Of a DNA stretch of 64,000 nucleotides, positions 18,601 to 26,257 are shown piece after piece. The notes beneath the pieces were generated by a model. The model was not told the DNA's origin, searched no databases, and saw nothing but the letters and a program-made list of their open reading frames with translations. The translations under genes were made by a program, and so were the position numbers. Numbering within the stretch: position 1 is the stretch's first letter; each line of letters starts with the position of its first letter. Origin of the DNA: Thermoleophilaceae bacterium (GTDB lineage Bacteria > Actinomycetota > Thermoleophilia > Solirubrobacterales > Thermoleophilaceae); contig JBBDYQ010000025.1 in the NCBI GenBank assembly GCA_040901445.1, forward strand, positions 435,925-499,924, given 5' to 3'.

Positions 18601-19142
18601 CCGACCGCAAGGACCAGGACTGGGTAACCGTCGGCGGCATGATCACCGAATGCAAGCGCATCCGCACGCGCAAGGGCGACATGATGATGTTCGCCACGCT
18701 CGACGACCTCGAGGGCCAGTGCGAGATCCTCGTCTTCAACTCCGCCTACGAGCAGAACTCCGGCAAGCTCGACGTGGACGCCATCGTGATGGTGCGCGGC
18801 AAGGTGGACCACAAGGAGAAGGGGGAGACCAAGGTCGTGGTGCAGCAGGTCGAGCCGTTCGACCCCACCCCCGAGGAGATCCAGCTCGCCGACGCGGAGG
18901 CCGCCAGGGCGCCGGTGGAGGTGCGCAGGCGGCTCACCATCTCCGTAGAGCCCGAGGTGCCCGCCGCCTTCCTCGAGGAGCTCACCGAGCTGGTGCGCAA
19001 GTACCCGGGCGAGCACGAGGTGCTGCTGTGCGTGGGCGAGCGCCGTCTGCTGCTGGGCGTCGAGTACCGGGTGTCCGCCAGCGTGGACTGCCGCAACGAG
19101 CTGGCGGGGCTGCCCGGCCTGGCCACGCTGGCGGCCGCCTAG
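15654..19142 (+). CDS. dnaE: DNA polymerase III alpha subunit
   Basis: Replicative polymerase, 1162 residues. The N-terminal PHP domain starts directly with CAHLHVHSEYSLLDGACK. The C-family polymerase core carries GRGSAAGSIVSYSLQI, the catalytic aspartates in MPDIDIDFS (about residues 391-399) and the third aspartate in LLKMDFLGLRNLDV (about residue 560). The fingers, beta-clamp-binding and OB-fold regions (WVTVGGMITECKRIRTRKGD) follow. The protein is of the DnaE1 type and length. GTG 15654 is the only start that keeps the PHP N-terminus. A DHFR-like gene follows after two bases. Confidence 0.97.
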   Translation: MSCAHLHVHSEYSLLDGACKIDALAARAAELGQPALGLTDHGVMNGALELYQAARKHGVKPILGLEAYFVDDRRTQAARFERNHLTLLAASDEGFRNLVKLTSGGFLEGYKRGKPHVDMELLDRHSAGVIALTGCLQSRFCQRLLEDNPAEARAHVDELLGVFGPDNVYFEVQKNGLAPQDKANEGIVATAREVGRPLVATADVHYLCREDYDNHSALLCVQTKSTLAEPKLSFDTNEFYLKDTGEMTAAFAEWPEAVPTTLEIAERCNVEIELDQQLIPSYPTPDGEAEGAYLRRLAEEGLRARYGDPPPAEAVERLELELDVIGRMGFDAYFLIVWDFVKYAKDNGIAVGPGRGSAAGSIVSYSLQITDVDPLRYDLLFERFLNAERISMPDIDIDFSVKGRDRVMRYVSDKYGKESVAQIVTFGRMYPRAATRDAARVLGLDYGAGDRLAKLIPDPIMGRPPSFEDCLKPGQDLAKAVAEDPQAKRIVEVARGLEGIVRNSSIHAAAVVIADRPLTDIVPLQLAEDTGAVNEDGSKAYRTVTQYSMKPIEEIGLLKMDFLGLRNLDVIESALDIIERSAGARPDMVALPLDDERTYEMLSRGDSVGVFQFESEGMREALRKVRPTEFDDLVALVALYRPGAMRFIDDYARNKRNPDGVEYPDERLRSITKSSYGVILYQEQSMQIAKSIAGFSGPDADDLRKAIGKKQRERMAALKDRFIAGARASGTSEAVTQNLWAVNEAAADYSFNRSHAACYALISYRTAWLKANYPAEYMAALISSVMSTKDKVPFFVSRCEDMGIEVLPPDVNESGHDFVVVEGRIRFGLDAVKNVGAAAVDALLQAREQDGPFSSIWDFCERVDCRAMNKRGIESLVRCGAFDSLGATRTGMLAVLAQAQAAGQQAQEDLQVGQGSIFDLEEPAGGSRFLVKEHPPVPALEDDRKALNEMEKETLGLFLSSHPLKEVRAALRAKADCSLAELADRKDQDWVTVGGMITECKRIRTRKGDMMMFATLDDLEGQCEILVFNSAYEQNSGKLDVDAIVMVRGKVDHKEKGETKVVVQQVEPFDPTPEEIQLADAEAARAPVEVRRRLTISVEPEVPAAFLEELTELVRKYPGEHEVLLCVGERRLLLGVEYRVSASVDCRNELAGLPGLATLAAA

Positions 19143-19144
19143 CG

Positions 19145-19714
19145 ATGGCGCGGATCCAGTACTACTGCGCCTCGACGCTGGACGGCTACATTGCCGAGGC
19201 CGACGACTCGCTCGGCTGGCTCACCGGATACGAGGGCAGCTACGAGGGGGCCGAGGGCAACCCGATGAACGGCTCCTACGACCGCTTCTATGAGGGTGTG
19301 GGCTCCCTCGTCATGGGCTCGGCCACCTACGAGTTCATCCTCGGGCACGGAAGCGGCGGCTGGCCGTATGCGGGCAAGCCCACGTGGGTGCTCACCTCGC
19401 GCGACCTGCCCCAGCCGGAGGGCGACGACGTGGACGTGAGGATCGGCCCGGCAGCGGTGCGCGACATCCACGACGACGTGGTGGCGGCCGCCGGCGAGCG
19501 CAACGTGTGGGTGGTGGGAGGCGGCAGCGTGGCGTCGCAGTACGCCGACGAGGGCCTCCTGGACGACCTGCTGCTGACCGTCGTCCCCGTGGTGCTGGGC
19601 CAGGGCAAGCCGCTCTTCGACCGCCGCCTGCCCGGCGGCCCGCTGCAGCTCATGGGCCCGCGCCCGTTCGCCAACGGCATGGTCGAGCTGCGCTACGAGA
19701 TCAAGCGCGACTAG
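19145..19714 (+). CDS. DHFR/RibD C-terminal-like reductase
   Basis: A 189-residue protein of the dihydrofolate-reductase-fold family related to the RibD C-terminal domain. It shows YCASTLDGYIAEADDSLGWL at the N-terminus, SLVMGSATYEFILGHG, WVLTSRDLPQPEG, the NADPH-binding glycine loop VWVVGGGSVASQYADEGLLD and LTVVPVVLGQGKPLF. Its substrate is unknown; members are usually called dihydrofolate reductase family proteins without proof. The ATG at 19145 is two bases after dnaE. Its stop shares a CTAG palindrome with the stop of the convergent gene. Confidence 0.8.
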   Translation: MARIQYYCASTLDGYIAEADDSLGWLTGYEGSYEGAEGNPMNGSYDRFYEGVGSLVMGSATYEFILGHGSGGWPYAGKPTWVLTSRDLPQPEGDDVDVRIGPAAVRDIHDDVVAAAGERNVWVVGGGSVASQYADEGLLDDLLLTVVPVVLGQGKPLFDRRLPGGPLQLMGPRPFANGMVELRYEIKRD

Positions 19715-21273
19715 CCGCTCCGGGTGGCCACCAGCACGCGCTCGCAGTTGCGGTGGCGGCGCAGCTCGTTGGTGTTGATGCGGATCGTGTCGATCCCCGA
19801 CCCGCAGTCGATCCGCGCCGCCGGCCCGGCCGTGGACGTGTTGATCACGTCGTTGCCCGGGCCCGCCCGCACGATGTCGCGGCCGTTTCCGGTGTTGATG
19901 TAGTCCTTGCCGGACCCGCCGACCAGGAGGTCGTTGCCCAGGCCGCCCGACAGCCGGTCGCGACCCGAGCCCCCGTCCATGCGGTCGTTGCCGGAGGCGC
20001 CGGTGAGCTTGTCGTTGCCCGAGCCCCCGAACAGGCGGTCGTCGCCGGTGCCGCCGTTGAGGATGTCGCGCCCGGTGCCGCCGAACAGGAAGTCCACGCC
20101 GTTGCTGGAGTCGAGGTTGTCGTTGCCCGAGCCGCCCTCGATGCAGTCGTTGCCGCGGCCGCCGGAGATCCGGTCCCGGCCGCCCAGGCCGAGGATCTTG
20201 TCGCGCACGTTCGTGCCGGTGATGCTCTCGCGCCGGTTGGTGCCGATGATCGGGAACGCGCGGGCGAAGCTGCGCGGGCAGCGGCTGCGGGGGATCGTGC
20301 GGCAGCGGTTGCCGGTGTCGCGCACCTGACCGCGCGGACAGGGCGTGAGCTGCCGCTCCTGCGGCGATCCCACGGGGATGAACACGACGCACTGGCCCTC
20401 GGGCGCCTGCACGGTGCCCTCCGGGCAGGGCGGCGCCTGGGTGACCACCTGGCGACACACCACCGAGCCGTCCGCGTCGCGCGTCTCCTCGGTGGTCCCG
20501 GCCGGACAGGCGGGCGGGGGCGGGGGCGCCTCGCACACGGCGCCGTTGCGGTCCACGCGTGCCTCACCCACCACGGCCTCCAGCGCCGGGACGCCGTTCA
20601 TCTCCAGCAGCGAGACGTGCAGCGCGCGGCGCGTGAGCGACTGGGTGGCGCTGCCGGCGTCGCCCTCGACGACCTCCTCGTTGAGCTCGATGTGCAGCAG
20701 CATCACCAGCGGGGTGCCGTTGATGGCCTCGACGATGGGCACCAGGAGCTCGCTCTCGATCGGAAGCGGCACGCCCGCCACGGTCAGGTTCACCACGCGG
20801 CTGGTGCCGCTCAGCGTGGGCACGCCGTTCACGCACGATGCGGTGGCGTCCGCCTCGGTCACGTCGGCGCCCACGATCACGGTGCCGTCGGCGCTCCTGA
20901 TGCTCACCCTCGCCACCCCGCCCGCCGAGTCCGTCGTCTGCACGCGGGTGTCGTCCTCGAGGTCGGGATCGACGCGCGTGCGCGCGTAGACGCCGTCGAC
21001 CGAGATGCTGCCGGCGCCGGGGTCGCCGAGCTCGAGGTGGGGGAGGCCCGCGTCGTCGTCCACGCATTGGGCGCGCTGGATCGTGTCGGGCGAGGTGCCG
21101 CCGTTGGCCACGACGGGCTCCAATCGGCCGGGGTCGGCGCCGGGCGCGTTGAGATACGCGGCGCTGGCGCGGCACTCCCACACGGGCGCGCTCGTGTCCC
21201 CTCCCGAGACGGGCACGAGCCAGAGCGACGTGCCCACCGCCATCGCCGCAACACCGAGGAACCGGAGCCTCAT
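19711..21273 (-). CDS. Secreted protein with RTX-like calcium-binding repeats
   Basis: A 520-residue exported protein. The start ATG at 21273 follows AGGAGGT by five bases and opens a Sec signal peptide (MRLRFLGVAAMAVGTSLWLV). Residues 30-270 form an uncharacterised domain; residues 270-340 are Cys/Pro-rich (PPPPPACPAGTTEETRDADG). From about residue 375, ten or so glycine/aspartate nonapeptide-like repeats of GGxGxD type (GGRGNDCIEGGSGND, GGTGRDILNGGTGDD) would bind Ca2+ in a beta-roll. An N-terminal signal rather than a C-terminal type I signal separates it from classical RTX toxins. It ends tail-to-tail with the DHFR-like gene. Confidence 0.8.
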   Translation of the reverse strand: MRLRFLGVAAMAVGTSLWLVPVSGGDTSAPVWECRASAAYLNAPGADPGRLEPVVANGGTSPDTIQRAQCVDDDAGLPHLELGDPGAGSISVDGVYARTRVDPDLEDDTRVQTTDSAGGVARVSIRSADGTVIVGADVTEADATASCVNGVPTLSGTSRVVNLTVAGVPLPIESELLVPIVEAINGTPLVMLLHIELNEEVVEGDAGSATQSLTRRALHVSLLEMNGVPALEAVVGEARVDRNGAVCEAPPPPPACPAGTTEETRDADGSVVCRQVVTQAPPCPEGTVQAPEGQCVVFIPVGSPQERQLTPCPRGQVRDTGNRCRTIPRSRCPRSFARAFPIIGTNRRESITGTNVRDKILGLGGRDRISGGRGNDCIEGGSGNDNLDSSNGVDFLFGGTGRDILNGGTGDDRLFGGSGNDKLTGASGNDRMDGGSGRDRLSGGLGNDLLVGGSGKDYINTGNGRDIVRAGPGNDVINTSTAGPAARIDCGSGIDTIRINTNELRRHRNCERVLVATRSG

Positions 21274-21348
21274 GGGGACCTCCTGCCTTTCCCGTCCGGC
21301 GCCAGCCCCTGCCGTTGCCGAAACGAGCATCCGTTCGCTGGGACAGAG

Positions 21349-21360
21349 CCTACCCCCAGG
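21349..21360 (-). promoter_or_regulatory. GGGGGTAGG motif upstream of the RTX-like gene
   Basis: On the minus strand the sequence reads CCTGGGGGTAGG, 75 bases before the start codon. An almost identical CCAGGGGGTAGG lies before the other secreted RTX-like gene at 25720. GGGTAG resembles the -10 element of SigB/SigF-type stress sigma factors, but no matching -35 was confirmed. Confidence 0.3.
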
Positions 21361-21394
21361 CGGGGGAGGGGGCAACCACCAACCCGCGCGGTGC

Positions 21395-21961
21395 CTACGC
21401 CTTGTGCTCCGTCCAGCTCGTGCCGTCCCAGTAGCGCTGCCCGCCGCCGCCCGAAGGGTCGGGATACCAGCCCGCGGGCGTGCCCGGCTGCGCGGCGGCG
21501 GCTGGAGAGGCCCCCTGCAGGCCGGCGGGCGCGCCGGGAGGACCGGCCGCCGCGGGCCCCGGAGCGGGGGCGGCGGCAGCGGGCGCCATCGCCATCAACG
21601 TGCCGCCGGCCGCGATCGCCAGGCTGGCGAGCAGGCCGAGGTAGATGCCGAAGCGCGTGGAGAGGTCGTCGCCGAACTCCACCAGGAACGCGAACACCAT
21701 CCCGGTGGCCAGCATCCCGGCGGCGGCCACCAGCACGCCGGGCACGCGGAAGGCGCCCAGCAGCCCCGCGATGCCGGCCGCCACGGCCAGGACGACCACC
21801 ACCAGGAGGGCGATGTCCACCACCGAGAAGGTCTTCAGCGCGCTGCACGAGTCCTGTCCACAGGCGAGCTCCGAGAACCACGCGATGAACAGCGAGATGA
21901 GCAACACCGCGCCGCCGACGATGGCGAGCACGGGGCCCGCGGGATTGCGCTGCGAAGCCAA
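21395..21961 (-). CDS. Membrane protein with C-terminal DUF2510 domain
   Basis: A 188-residue protein with four hydrophobic segments (residues 10-28, 47-66, 72-92, 105-125), a Pro/Ala/Gly-rich linker and a C-terminal DUF2510 motif, GWYPDPSGGGGQRYWDGTSW. DUF2510 is common in actinobacterial membrane proteins; its role is not known. A pair of cysteines (LACGQDSCSAL) lies in the first extracytoplasmic loop. The start is TTG at 21961 with GAGGAGG five bases upstream on the minus strand. Confidence 0.8.
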   Translation of the reverse strand: MASQRNPAGPVLAIVGGAVLLISLFIAWFSELACGQDSCSALKTFSVVDIALLVVVVLAVAAGIAGLLGAFRVPGVLVAAAGMLATGMVFAFLVEFGDDLSTRFGIYLGLLASLAIAAGGTLMAMAPAAAAPAPGPAAAGPPGAPAGLQGASPAAAAQPGTPAGWYPDPSGGGGQRYWDGTSWTEHKA

Positions 21962-22004
21962 TCTTCCTCCTCGTTCACGATGCCGGCCGGGACCCCGGTG
22001 AGGC

Positions 22005-22010
22005 TACACT
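22005..22010 (+). promoter_or_regulatory. -10 box (TACACT) for a leaderless gene
   Basis: TACACT ends seven bases before the GTG at 22018, the distance expected when transcription starts at the start codon. Confidence 0.5.
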
Positions 22011-22017
22011 GGCCCGC

Positions 22018-22410
22018 GTGGAGAGCGCTTCCATTCCCACCGTCGCGCACGAGTGCCGGCAGTGCTGCGCCTTCTGCGACCGGCTCGTGCAGCCGGCCGG
22101 TTGCGTGGAGTCGGGCTGTCCGTATCTCTACCTCTACGACGACCAGGCCGCCGGCCGCCGCTTCATGGGCTGCATGCGCAAGGTGTTCCGAACCGAGATC
22201 GACGTGGAGCTGTTCGAGCAGGCGCAGCGCACGCGCCAGGGATTCGGCGGCGTGAGGATGACGGGCACGCCCATCAGCCGCTGCCGCATCTCGGTCGAGC
22301 GCGCCTACGACGGCCGGGGCGATGCCTTCGAGTGCCAGAACCCGGGCTTCTTCGAGCGCCCGCCCGAGGACCGGGCCGCGGAGGCATTCGACCTGCGCGA
22401 CCGCCTCTGA
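22018..22410 (+). CDS. Cysteine-rich protein of unknown function
   Basis: A 130-residue soluble protein with a dense N-terminal cysteine cluster (HECRQCCAFCDRLVQPAGC, then ESGCPYLYLYDD, MGCMRKVF) and later RCRISVERAYDGRGDAFECQ. The spacing suggests a zinc or iron-sulfur site. No named family was recognised. It begins at GTG 22018 with a leaderless-type promoter and no Shine-Dalgarno. It converges on nfo with a nine-base gap between stops. Confidence 0.65.
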   Translation: MESASIPTVAHECRQCCAFCDRLVQPAGCVESGCPYLYLYDDQAAGRRFMGCMRKVFRTEIDVELFEQAQRTRQGFGGVRMTGTPISRCRISVERAYDGRGDAFECQNPGFFERPPEDRAAEAFDLRDRL

Positions 22411-22419
22411 GCGACCGCC

Positions 22420-23283
22420 CTAGGTCGTCCCGCGCGCGGCCAGGCCGTGCTCCCGCAGCGCCCGGGCCACGGGCATCTGCTCGCCGGGCTCCCTGCCGCC
22501 GGTGGGCGGCGTCTCCAGCAGCGCCGGCAGCCCCTCGAAGCGCGGCTCCGAGAGAAATGCCGCAAGGCCGTCCTCGCCGAGCTCGCCCTCGGGCAGCGGG
22601 GCGTGGCGGTCGCGGTTGCCTCCCAGCGGCACCTGTGAGTCGTTCACGTGCAGGCAGGCCAGGCGCTCCAGCCCGGCGATCTCGACACATTGGTCGATCA
22701 CGGTCTCGAGCTTCTCGGCGGAGGTGATGTCGAACCCGCTCGCGAGCATGTGGCAGCAGTCCAGGCAGAGCCCGAGGCGTTCGTGCGCGCCGCCGAGCTC
22801 GATGAGCTGCGCGAGCTCCTCGAACGACCGTCCCAGCGTGCCGCCGGCGCCGGCCGTGTTCTCCAGCAGCAGCGGGCACGACTCCGACTCGGCCAGAGCG
22901 TGGCGCAGCGCCTCGCCCACGCGCTCCATCGACGCCTCGTAGGGCTCCTTCACCTGCGAGCCGGGATGGAGCACCACGCCCACCGCCCCGATGGCATCGC
23001 CCAGCCGCAGAGCGTGGATGAGCGAGTCGAGCGACTTGCGCCGGATCTCGGTGTCCTTGGACGCGCAGTTGATCAGGTAGACGGCGTGGATGGCCACCGC
23101 CCGCACCGGCCCCGCGGCGAGGCGCTCGTTGAACTCCTCGACGTCCTCGTCCTTCCACGCCGTGGGCCGCCACATGCGCGGGTTCTGGTGGAAGATCTGG
23201 ATCGCGTCGCAACCCCATTCCACGCCGCGCTCGTGCGCCCTGACCAGGCCGCCGGACGTCGAGACATGTGCTCCAACTAGCAT
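22420..23283 (-). CDS. nfo: Endonuclease IV (AP endonuclease)
   Basis: Zinc-dependent AP endonuclease of base-excision repair, TIM-barrel fold, 287 residues. It starts MLVGAHVSTSGGLVRAHERG and shows FHQNPRMW, the metal-site regions LLLENTAGAGGTLG, GLCLDCCHMLASGFDI, CLHVNDSQVPLGGNRDRH and EGLPALLETPP. The ATG at 23283 matches the conserved N-terminus; an in-frame extension upstream would run into gltX. Start codons of nfo and gltX are only seven bases apart, so their promoters must overlap each other's coding sequence. Confidence 0.95.
   Translation of the reverse strand: MLVGAHVSTSGGLVRAHERGVEWGCDAIQIFHQNPRMWRPTAWKDEDVEEFNERLAAGPVRAVAIHAVYLINCASKDTEIRRKSLDSLIHALRLGDAIGAVGVVLHPGSQVKEPYEASMERVGEALRHALAESESCPLLLENTAGAGGTLGRSFEELAQLIELGGAHERLGLCLDCCHMLASGFDITSAEKLETVIDQCVEIAGLERLACLHVNDSQVPLGGNRDRHAPLPEGELGEDGLAAFLSEPRFEGLPALLETPPTGGREPGEQMPVARALREHGLAARGTT
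23278..23283 (+). promoter_or_regulatory. -10 box (TAGCAT) of gltX, overlapping the nfo start codon
   Basis: TAGCAT ends seven bases before the gltX GTG; its last three bases are the complement of the nfo ATG. Leaderless transcription of gltX is implied. Confidence 0.45.
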
Positions 23284-23290
23284 CGCCAGG

Positions 23291-24541
23291 GTGAGGGTCC
23301 GATTTGCTCCATCGCCCACCGGCACGCTTCACATCGGCGGCGCGAGGACGGCACTGTACAACTGGCTCCTTGCGCGGGGATCCGGGGGCGCATTCGTGTT
23401 GCGGATCGAGGACACCGACCGCGAGCGCTCCACCCCCGAGAACGTCGAGCAGATCCTCGACGCCATGCGCTGGCTGGGCCTGGACAGCGACGAGGGGCCG
23501 CACTCGCAGGCGGAGCGCATCGACCGTCACAAGGGGGAGATCGCGCGGCTCGTCTCCGAGGGGCACGCCTACGAGGACGAGGGCGCCATCCGCCTGCGCA
23601 CCCCCACCGAGGGCCAGATCGTCGTGTCCGACGTGATCCGCGGCGAGGTCACGTTCCCCAGCGACGCCATCGACGACTTCGTGATCGCCCGCTCCGACGG
23701 CAGCCCGCTCTACAACCTCGCCGTCGCTGTGGATGACCGCGACATGGAGATCACCCATGTGGTGCGCGGCGAGGACCACCTCTCCAACACCCCCCGCCAG
23801 GTCATGATCCTGCGCGCGCTCGGCGCCGAGCCGCCCATCTACGCGCACGTGCCGCTGCTGCACGGCCCCGACGGCAAGAAGCTCTCCAAGCGCCACGGGG
23901 CCGCCTCGGTGCAGGAGCTGCGCGAGGCCGGCTACCTGGCCGAGGCCGTGCGCAACTACGTGGCGCTGCTGGGGTGGGGCTTCGACGAGTCCACCACCTT
24001 CTTCAGCACCGAGGAGCTGATCGAGGCGTTCTCGCTCGAGCGCGTGTCGCGCAACCCGGCCGTGTTCGACGAGAAGAAGCTGCGCTGGATGAACGGGCGC
24101 TACCTGCGCGAGCTCGAGCGCGAGGACCTGCGCGCCCGCCTCGAGGCGTTCACCGGCCGCGAGCTGCCCGGGTCCGCCGTCGAGATCTCCCAGGAGAAGC
24201 TCCAGACGCTCGCCGACTTCTGGCCGCTGGCGGCGTTCCTGGTCGAGCCCCAGCCCACCGATCAGAAGGCCTGGGACAAGGTGATGAAGGACGGCGCGGG
24301 GGAGCGGCTCGCGCGCGTGCGCGACGCCCTGGCGCGCACGCAGCCGTTCGAGACCGAGGAGATCGAGGGCACGCTGCGCGGCCTCGTGGACGAGCTCGGG
24401 GTAAAGCCGAAGGAGGTCTTCCAGCCCGTACGGGTGGCCATCGCGGGCTCCACTATCTCGCCCGGCATCTTCGAGTCGCTCGCGGCGCTGGGGCGGGAGG
24501 AGTCCCTCACTCGCATAGACGCCGCTCTAGAGCGGTCCTGA
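23291..24541 (+). CDS. gltX: Glutamyl-tRNA synthetase (short form)
   Basis: Class I synthetase charging tRNA-Glu. It has the HIGH-like motif FAPSPTGTLHIGGARTALYN at the N-terminus, VLRIEDTDRERS, the KMSKS-like GKKLSKRHGAASV (about residues 197-208), and the C-terminal anticodon-binding helices with KLRWMNGRYLRE. Length is 416 residues against about 470-490 in most bacteria: after GHAYEDEGAIRLRTPTEG the 35-45 residues that normally carry a TPEEL-type segment and YDGRCR are absent. GTG at 23291 gives the canonical start; the in-frame sequence upstream is antisense to nfo. Confidence 0.93.
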   Translation: MRVRFAPSPTGTLHIGGARTALYNWLLARGSGGAFVLRIEDTDRERSTPENVEQILDAMRWLGLDSDEGPHSQAERIDRHKGEIARLVSEGHAYEDEGAIRLRTPTEGQIVVSDVIRGEVTFPSDAIDDFVIARSDGSPLYNLAVAVDDRDMEITHVVRGEDHLSNTPRQVMILRALGAEPPIYAHVPLLHGPDGKKLSKRHGAASVQELREAGYLAEAVRNYVALLGWGFDESTTFFSTEELIEAFSLERVSRNPAVFDEKKLRWMNGRYLRELEREDLRARLEAFTGRELPGSAVEISQEKLQTLADFWPLAAFLVEPQPTDQKAWDKVMKDGAGERLARVRDALARTQPFETEEIEGTLRGLVDELGVKPKEVFQPVRVAIAGSTISPGIFESLAALGREESLTRIDAALERS

Positions 24542-24599
24542 AGCCTCAACTCCTCGCCCATTCCTGCCGATACGGGAGGCAGCGATTGGACGTGATGGA

Positions 24600-25676
24600 A
24601 TGGAAGCTGCAATGACAAGAGTGTCCACCGACCGTTCTGCGGGCTCGGGTGGGCGGCACAACGAGGGCCATGGGCGCCGGCTCACGGCCGCGTTCGAGGC
24701 ACTCGAGGCGTTCCCTGCGCTGGCCGAGTCGCGCAACCGCCTGCTGCGGGTGGTGCGCGAGCAGCGCTCGTCCGCGGGCGATCTCGTGGCCGCCGTGGAG
24801 TCCGACGTCGCGCTCGTCATCGCCGTGCTGCGGATCGCCAACCGCGCCCAGTCCCCCTACAAGGGCAAGATCGCCAGCGTGCCGCGGGCGGTGGAGGTGC
24901 TCACGCCGGCCGGGGTGGAGGCGCTCGCCTCGCGCACCGCCGTCTTCGACTTCTTCGAGCGCAACCCCGTGTGGGACGCCGCGCCGGAGCGCTTCCGCCT
25001 CCATGCCGTGGGCACCCAGCGCGCCGCCGATCGCCTGGCCAAGGAGATCGACTACGACGACCGCGACGAGCTGCTCGCCTCCGCGCTGCTGCACGACATC
25101 GGCAAGCTCGTGCTCGTGCACGCCTATCCCGGCTACCCGGGCCTGATCCACGGCGACGCCCGCACCCCCGAGGAGCGGGTCCACCGCGAGCGCCGCGAGC
25201 TCGGCGTGGACCACGGCGTGGTCGGCGGCGTGCTGGCCCGCCGCTGGGGCCTGCCCAACCGCCTGGCCTCCGCCATCGAGCGCCACCACGCGGACGACTG
25301 CCACGACGAGGCCGCGCTCATCCGCCTCGCCGACATGCTCTCCCACTACGCGCAGGGCAAGCCCGTGGAGCCGGCCTCGATGCTCAAGGTGGCCCGCACG
25401 CTGGGCCTCTCGCCCGAGGGCCTGCGCTCGGTGATGTACGAGCTGCCCTACCCGACGATCGGCGCCAAGCGCCAGGTGGAGCCGTGCCCGCTGTCGGGGC
25501 GCGAGGTGGACGTCCTGCGCCGCCTGGCCGAGGGCAAGGTCTACAAGCAGATCGCCCTCGAGCTCAACCTCTCCACGAGCACGGTGCGCACGCACCTGCA
25601 CAACACCTACGGCAAGCTCGGCGCGGTGGACCGCGCCCAGGCCGTGCTGATCGCCACCGAGCGCGGCTGGCTCTAG
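24600..25676 (+). CDS. HDOD-domain protein with LuxR-type HTH
   Basis: A 358-residue cytoplasmic regulator. The N-terminal half is an HDOD module (residues 30-250), with VESDVALVIAVLRIANRAQS, ALLHDIGKLVLVHAY, which retains the HD pair, and ELGVDHGVVGGVLARRWGLP. HDOD domains usually sense or relay signals; whether this HD pair is a phosphohydrolase site is unknown. The C-terminus is a LuxR/GerE helix-turn-helix, LSGREVDVLRRLAEGKVYKQ and LNLSTSTVRTHLHNTYGKLG. Start is uncertain between ATG 24600 and ATG 24612. Neighbours give no clear target. Confidence 0.85.
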   Translation: MEAAMTRVSTDRSAGSGGRHNEGHGRRLTAAFEALEAFPALAESRNRLLRVVREQRSSAGDLVAAVESDVALVIAVLRIANRAQSPYKGKIASVPRAVEVLTPAGVEALASRTAVFDFFERNPVWDAAPERFRLHAVGTQRAADRLAKEIDYDDRDELLASALLHDIGKLVLVHAYPGYPGLIHGDARTPEERVHRERRELGVDHGVVGGVLARRWGLPNRLASAIERHHADDCHDEAALIRLADMLSHYAQGKPVEPASMLKVARTLGLSPEGLRSVMYELPYPTIGAKRQVEPCPLSGREVDVLRRLAEGKVYKQIALELNLSTSTVRTHLHNTYGKLGAVDRAQAVLIATERGWL

Positions 25677-25681
25677 ACTCA

Positions 25682-25696
25682 CCCCCAGGGGGTAGG
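25682..25696 (+). promoter_or_regulatory. Palindromic GGGGGTAGG motif upstream of a secreted protein gene
   Basis: CCCCCAGGGGGTAGG lies 23 bases before the ATG at 25720 and shares 11 of 12 bases with the motif upstream of the RTX-like gene at 21273. The GGGTAG part could be a stress-sigma -10 element. Confidence 0.3.
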
Positions 25697-25719
25697 ACCA
25701 CCGACCCGGGAGGCTCGAG

Positions 25720-26214
25720 ATGGTCCGCATCAGTGCAGGGCTCGCAACACTCGCCGCGCTGCTCGCGGCGGCCACGCCCGCCGCGGCATCCAGCGCGCAC
25801 GGCACGTCGGTCTTCGACGAGCTCGGAGACCCGTGCACGACCGTCGACAAGGTGACGTTCACGGCGGGCGCCGGAGAGATCAACCACGTGACCGTCGCAG
25901 AGGGCAACACGATCGTCGCCAACCCGTTCTTCGGGCCGCCGTGCGACGACCTCTACCTGGCCGCCGCCGCGCTCGCGGACCCGGCGGCCAGCATCCGCCC
26001 GAGTGGCACGTGCCGCTTCACCCTCGCGCAGACCAACCGGGCGGTGAGCTGCCCGATGAAGGACGGGCTCACGGTGTCGCTGGGGGACGGCGACGACAGC
26101 TTCACGTTGCTCGGCGACGGCCTGGCGGCCGGCGTGTCGTGCGGGCCCGGCAACGACGTGGTGGTGGGCGACGTGGCCACGGCCGGCGACTGCGAGACGG
26201 TGCTGCCCGGCTGA
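25720..26214 (+). CDS. Small secreted protein with RTX-like segment
   Basis: A 164-residue exported protein with a Sec signal peptide (MVRISAGLATLAALLAAATP, AAAS). The mature part has six cysteines and ends with Gly/Asp-rich sequence VSLGDGDDSFTLLGDGLAAG and CGPGNDVVVGDVATAGDC, similar to the terminal repeats of calcium-binding RTX-like proteins common in Solirubrobacterales. Start ATG follows GGGAGG by six bases. Function unknown; shares a promoter-like motif with the larger RTX-like gene at 19711-21273. Confidence 0.7.
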   Translation: MVRISAGLATLAALLAAATPAAASSAHGTSVFDELGDPCTTVDKVTFTAGAGEINHVTVAEGNTIVANPFFGPPCDDLYLAAAALADPAASIRPSGTCRFTLAQTNRAVSCPMKDGLTVSLGDGDDSFTLLGDGLAAGVSCGPGNDVVVGDVATAGDCETVLPG

Positions 26215-26243
26215 CCCGACTGGAACTCGACTGGCCGGCCAGC

Positions 26244-26249
26244 TAGGGT
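26244..26249 (+). promoter_or_regulatory. -10 box (TAGGGT) of the molybdopterin oxidoreductase gene
   Basis: TAGGGT ends eight bases before the GTG at 26258. A weak TGGAAC lies 17 bases upstream at the -35 position. Confidence 0.45.
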
Positions 26250-26257
26250 CGGCTCTC

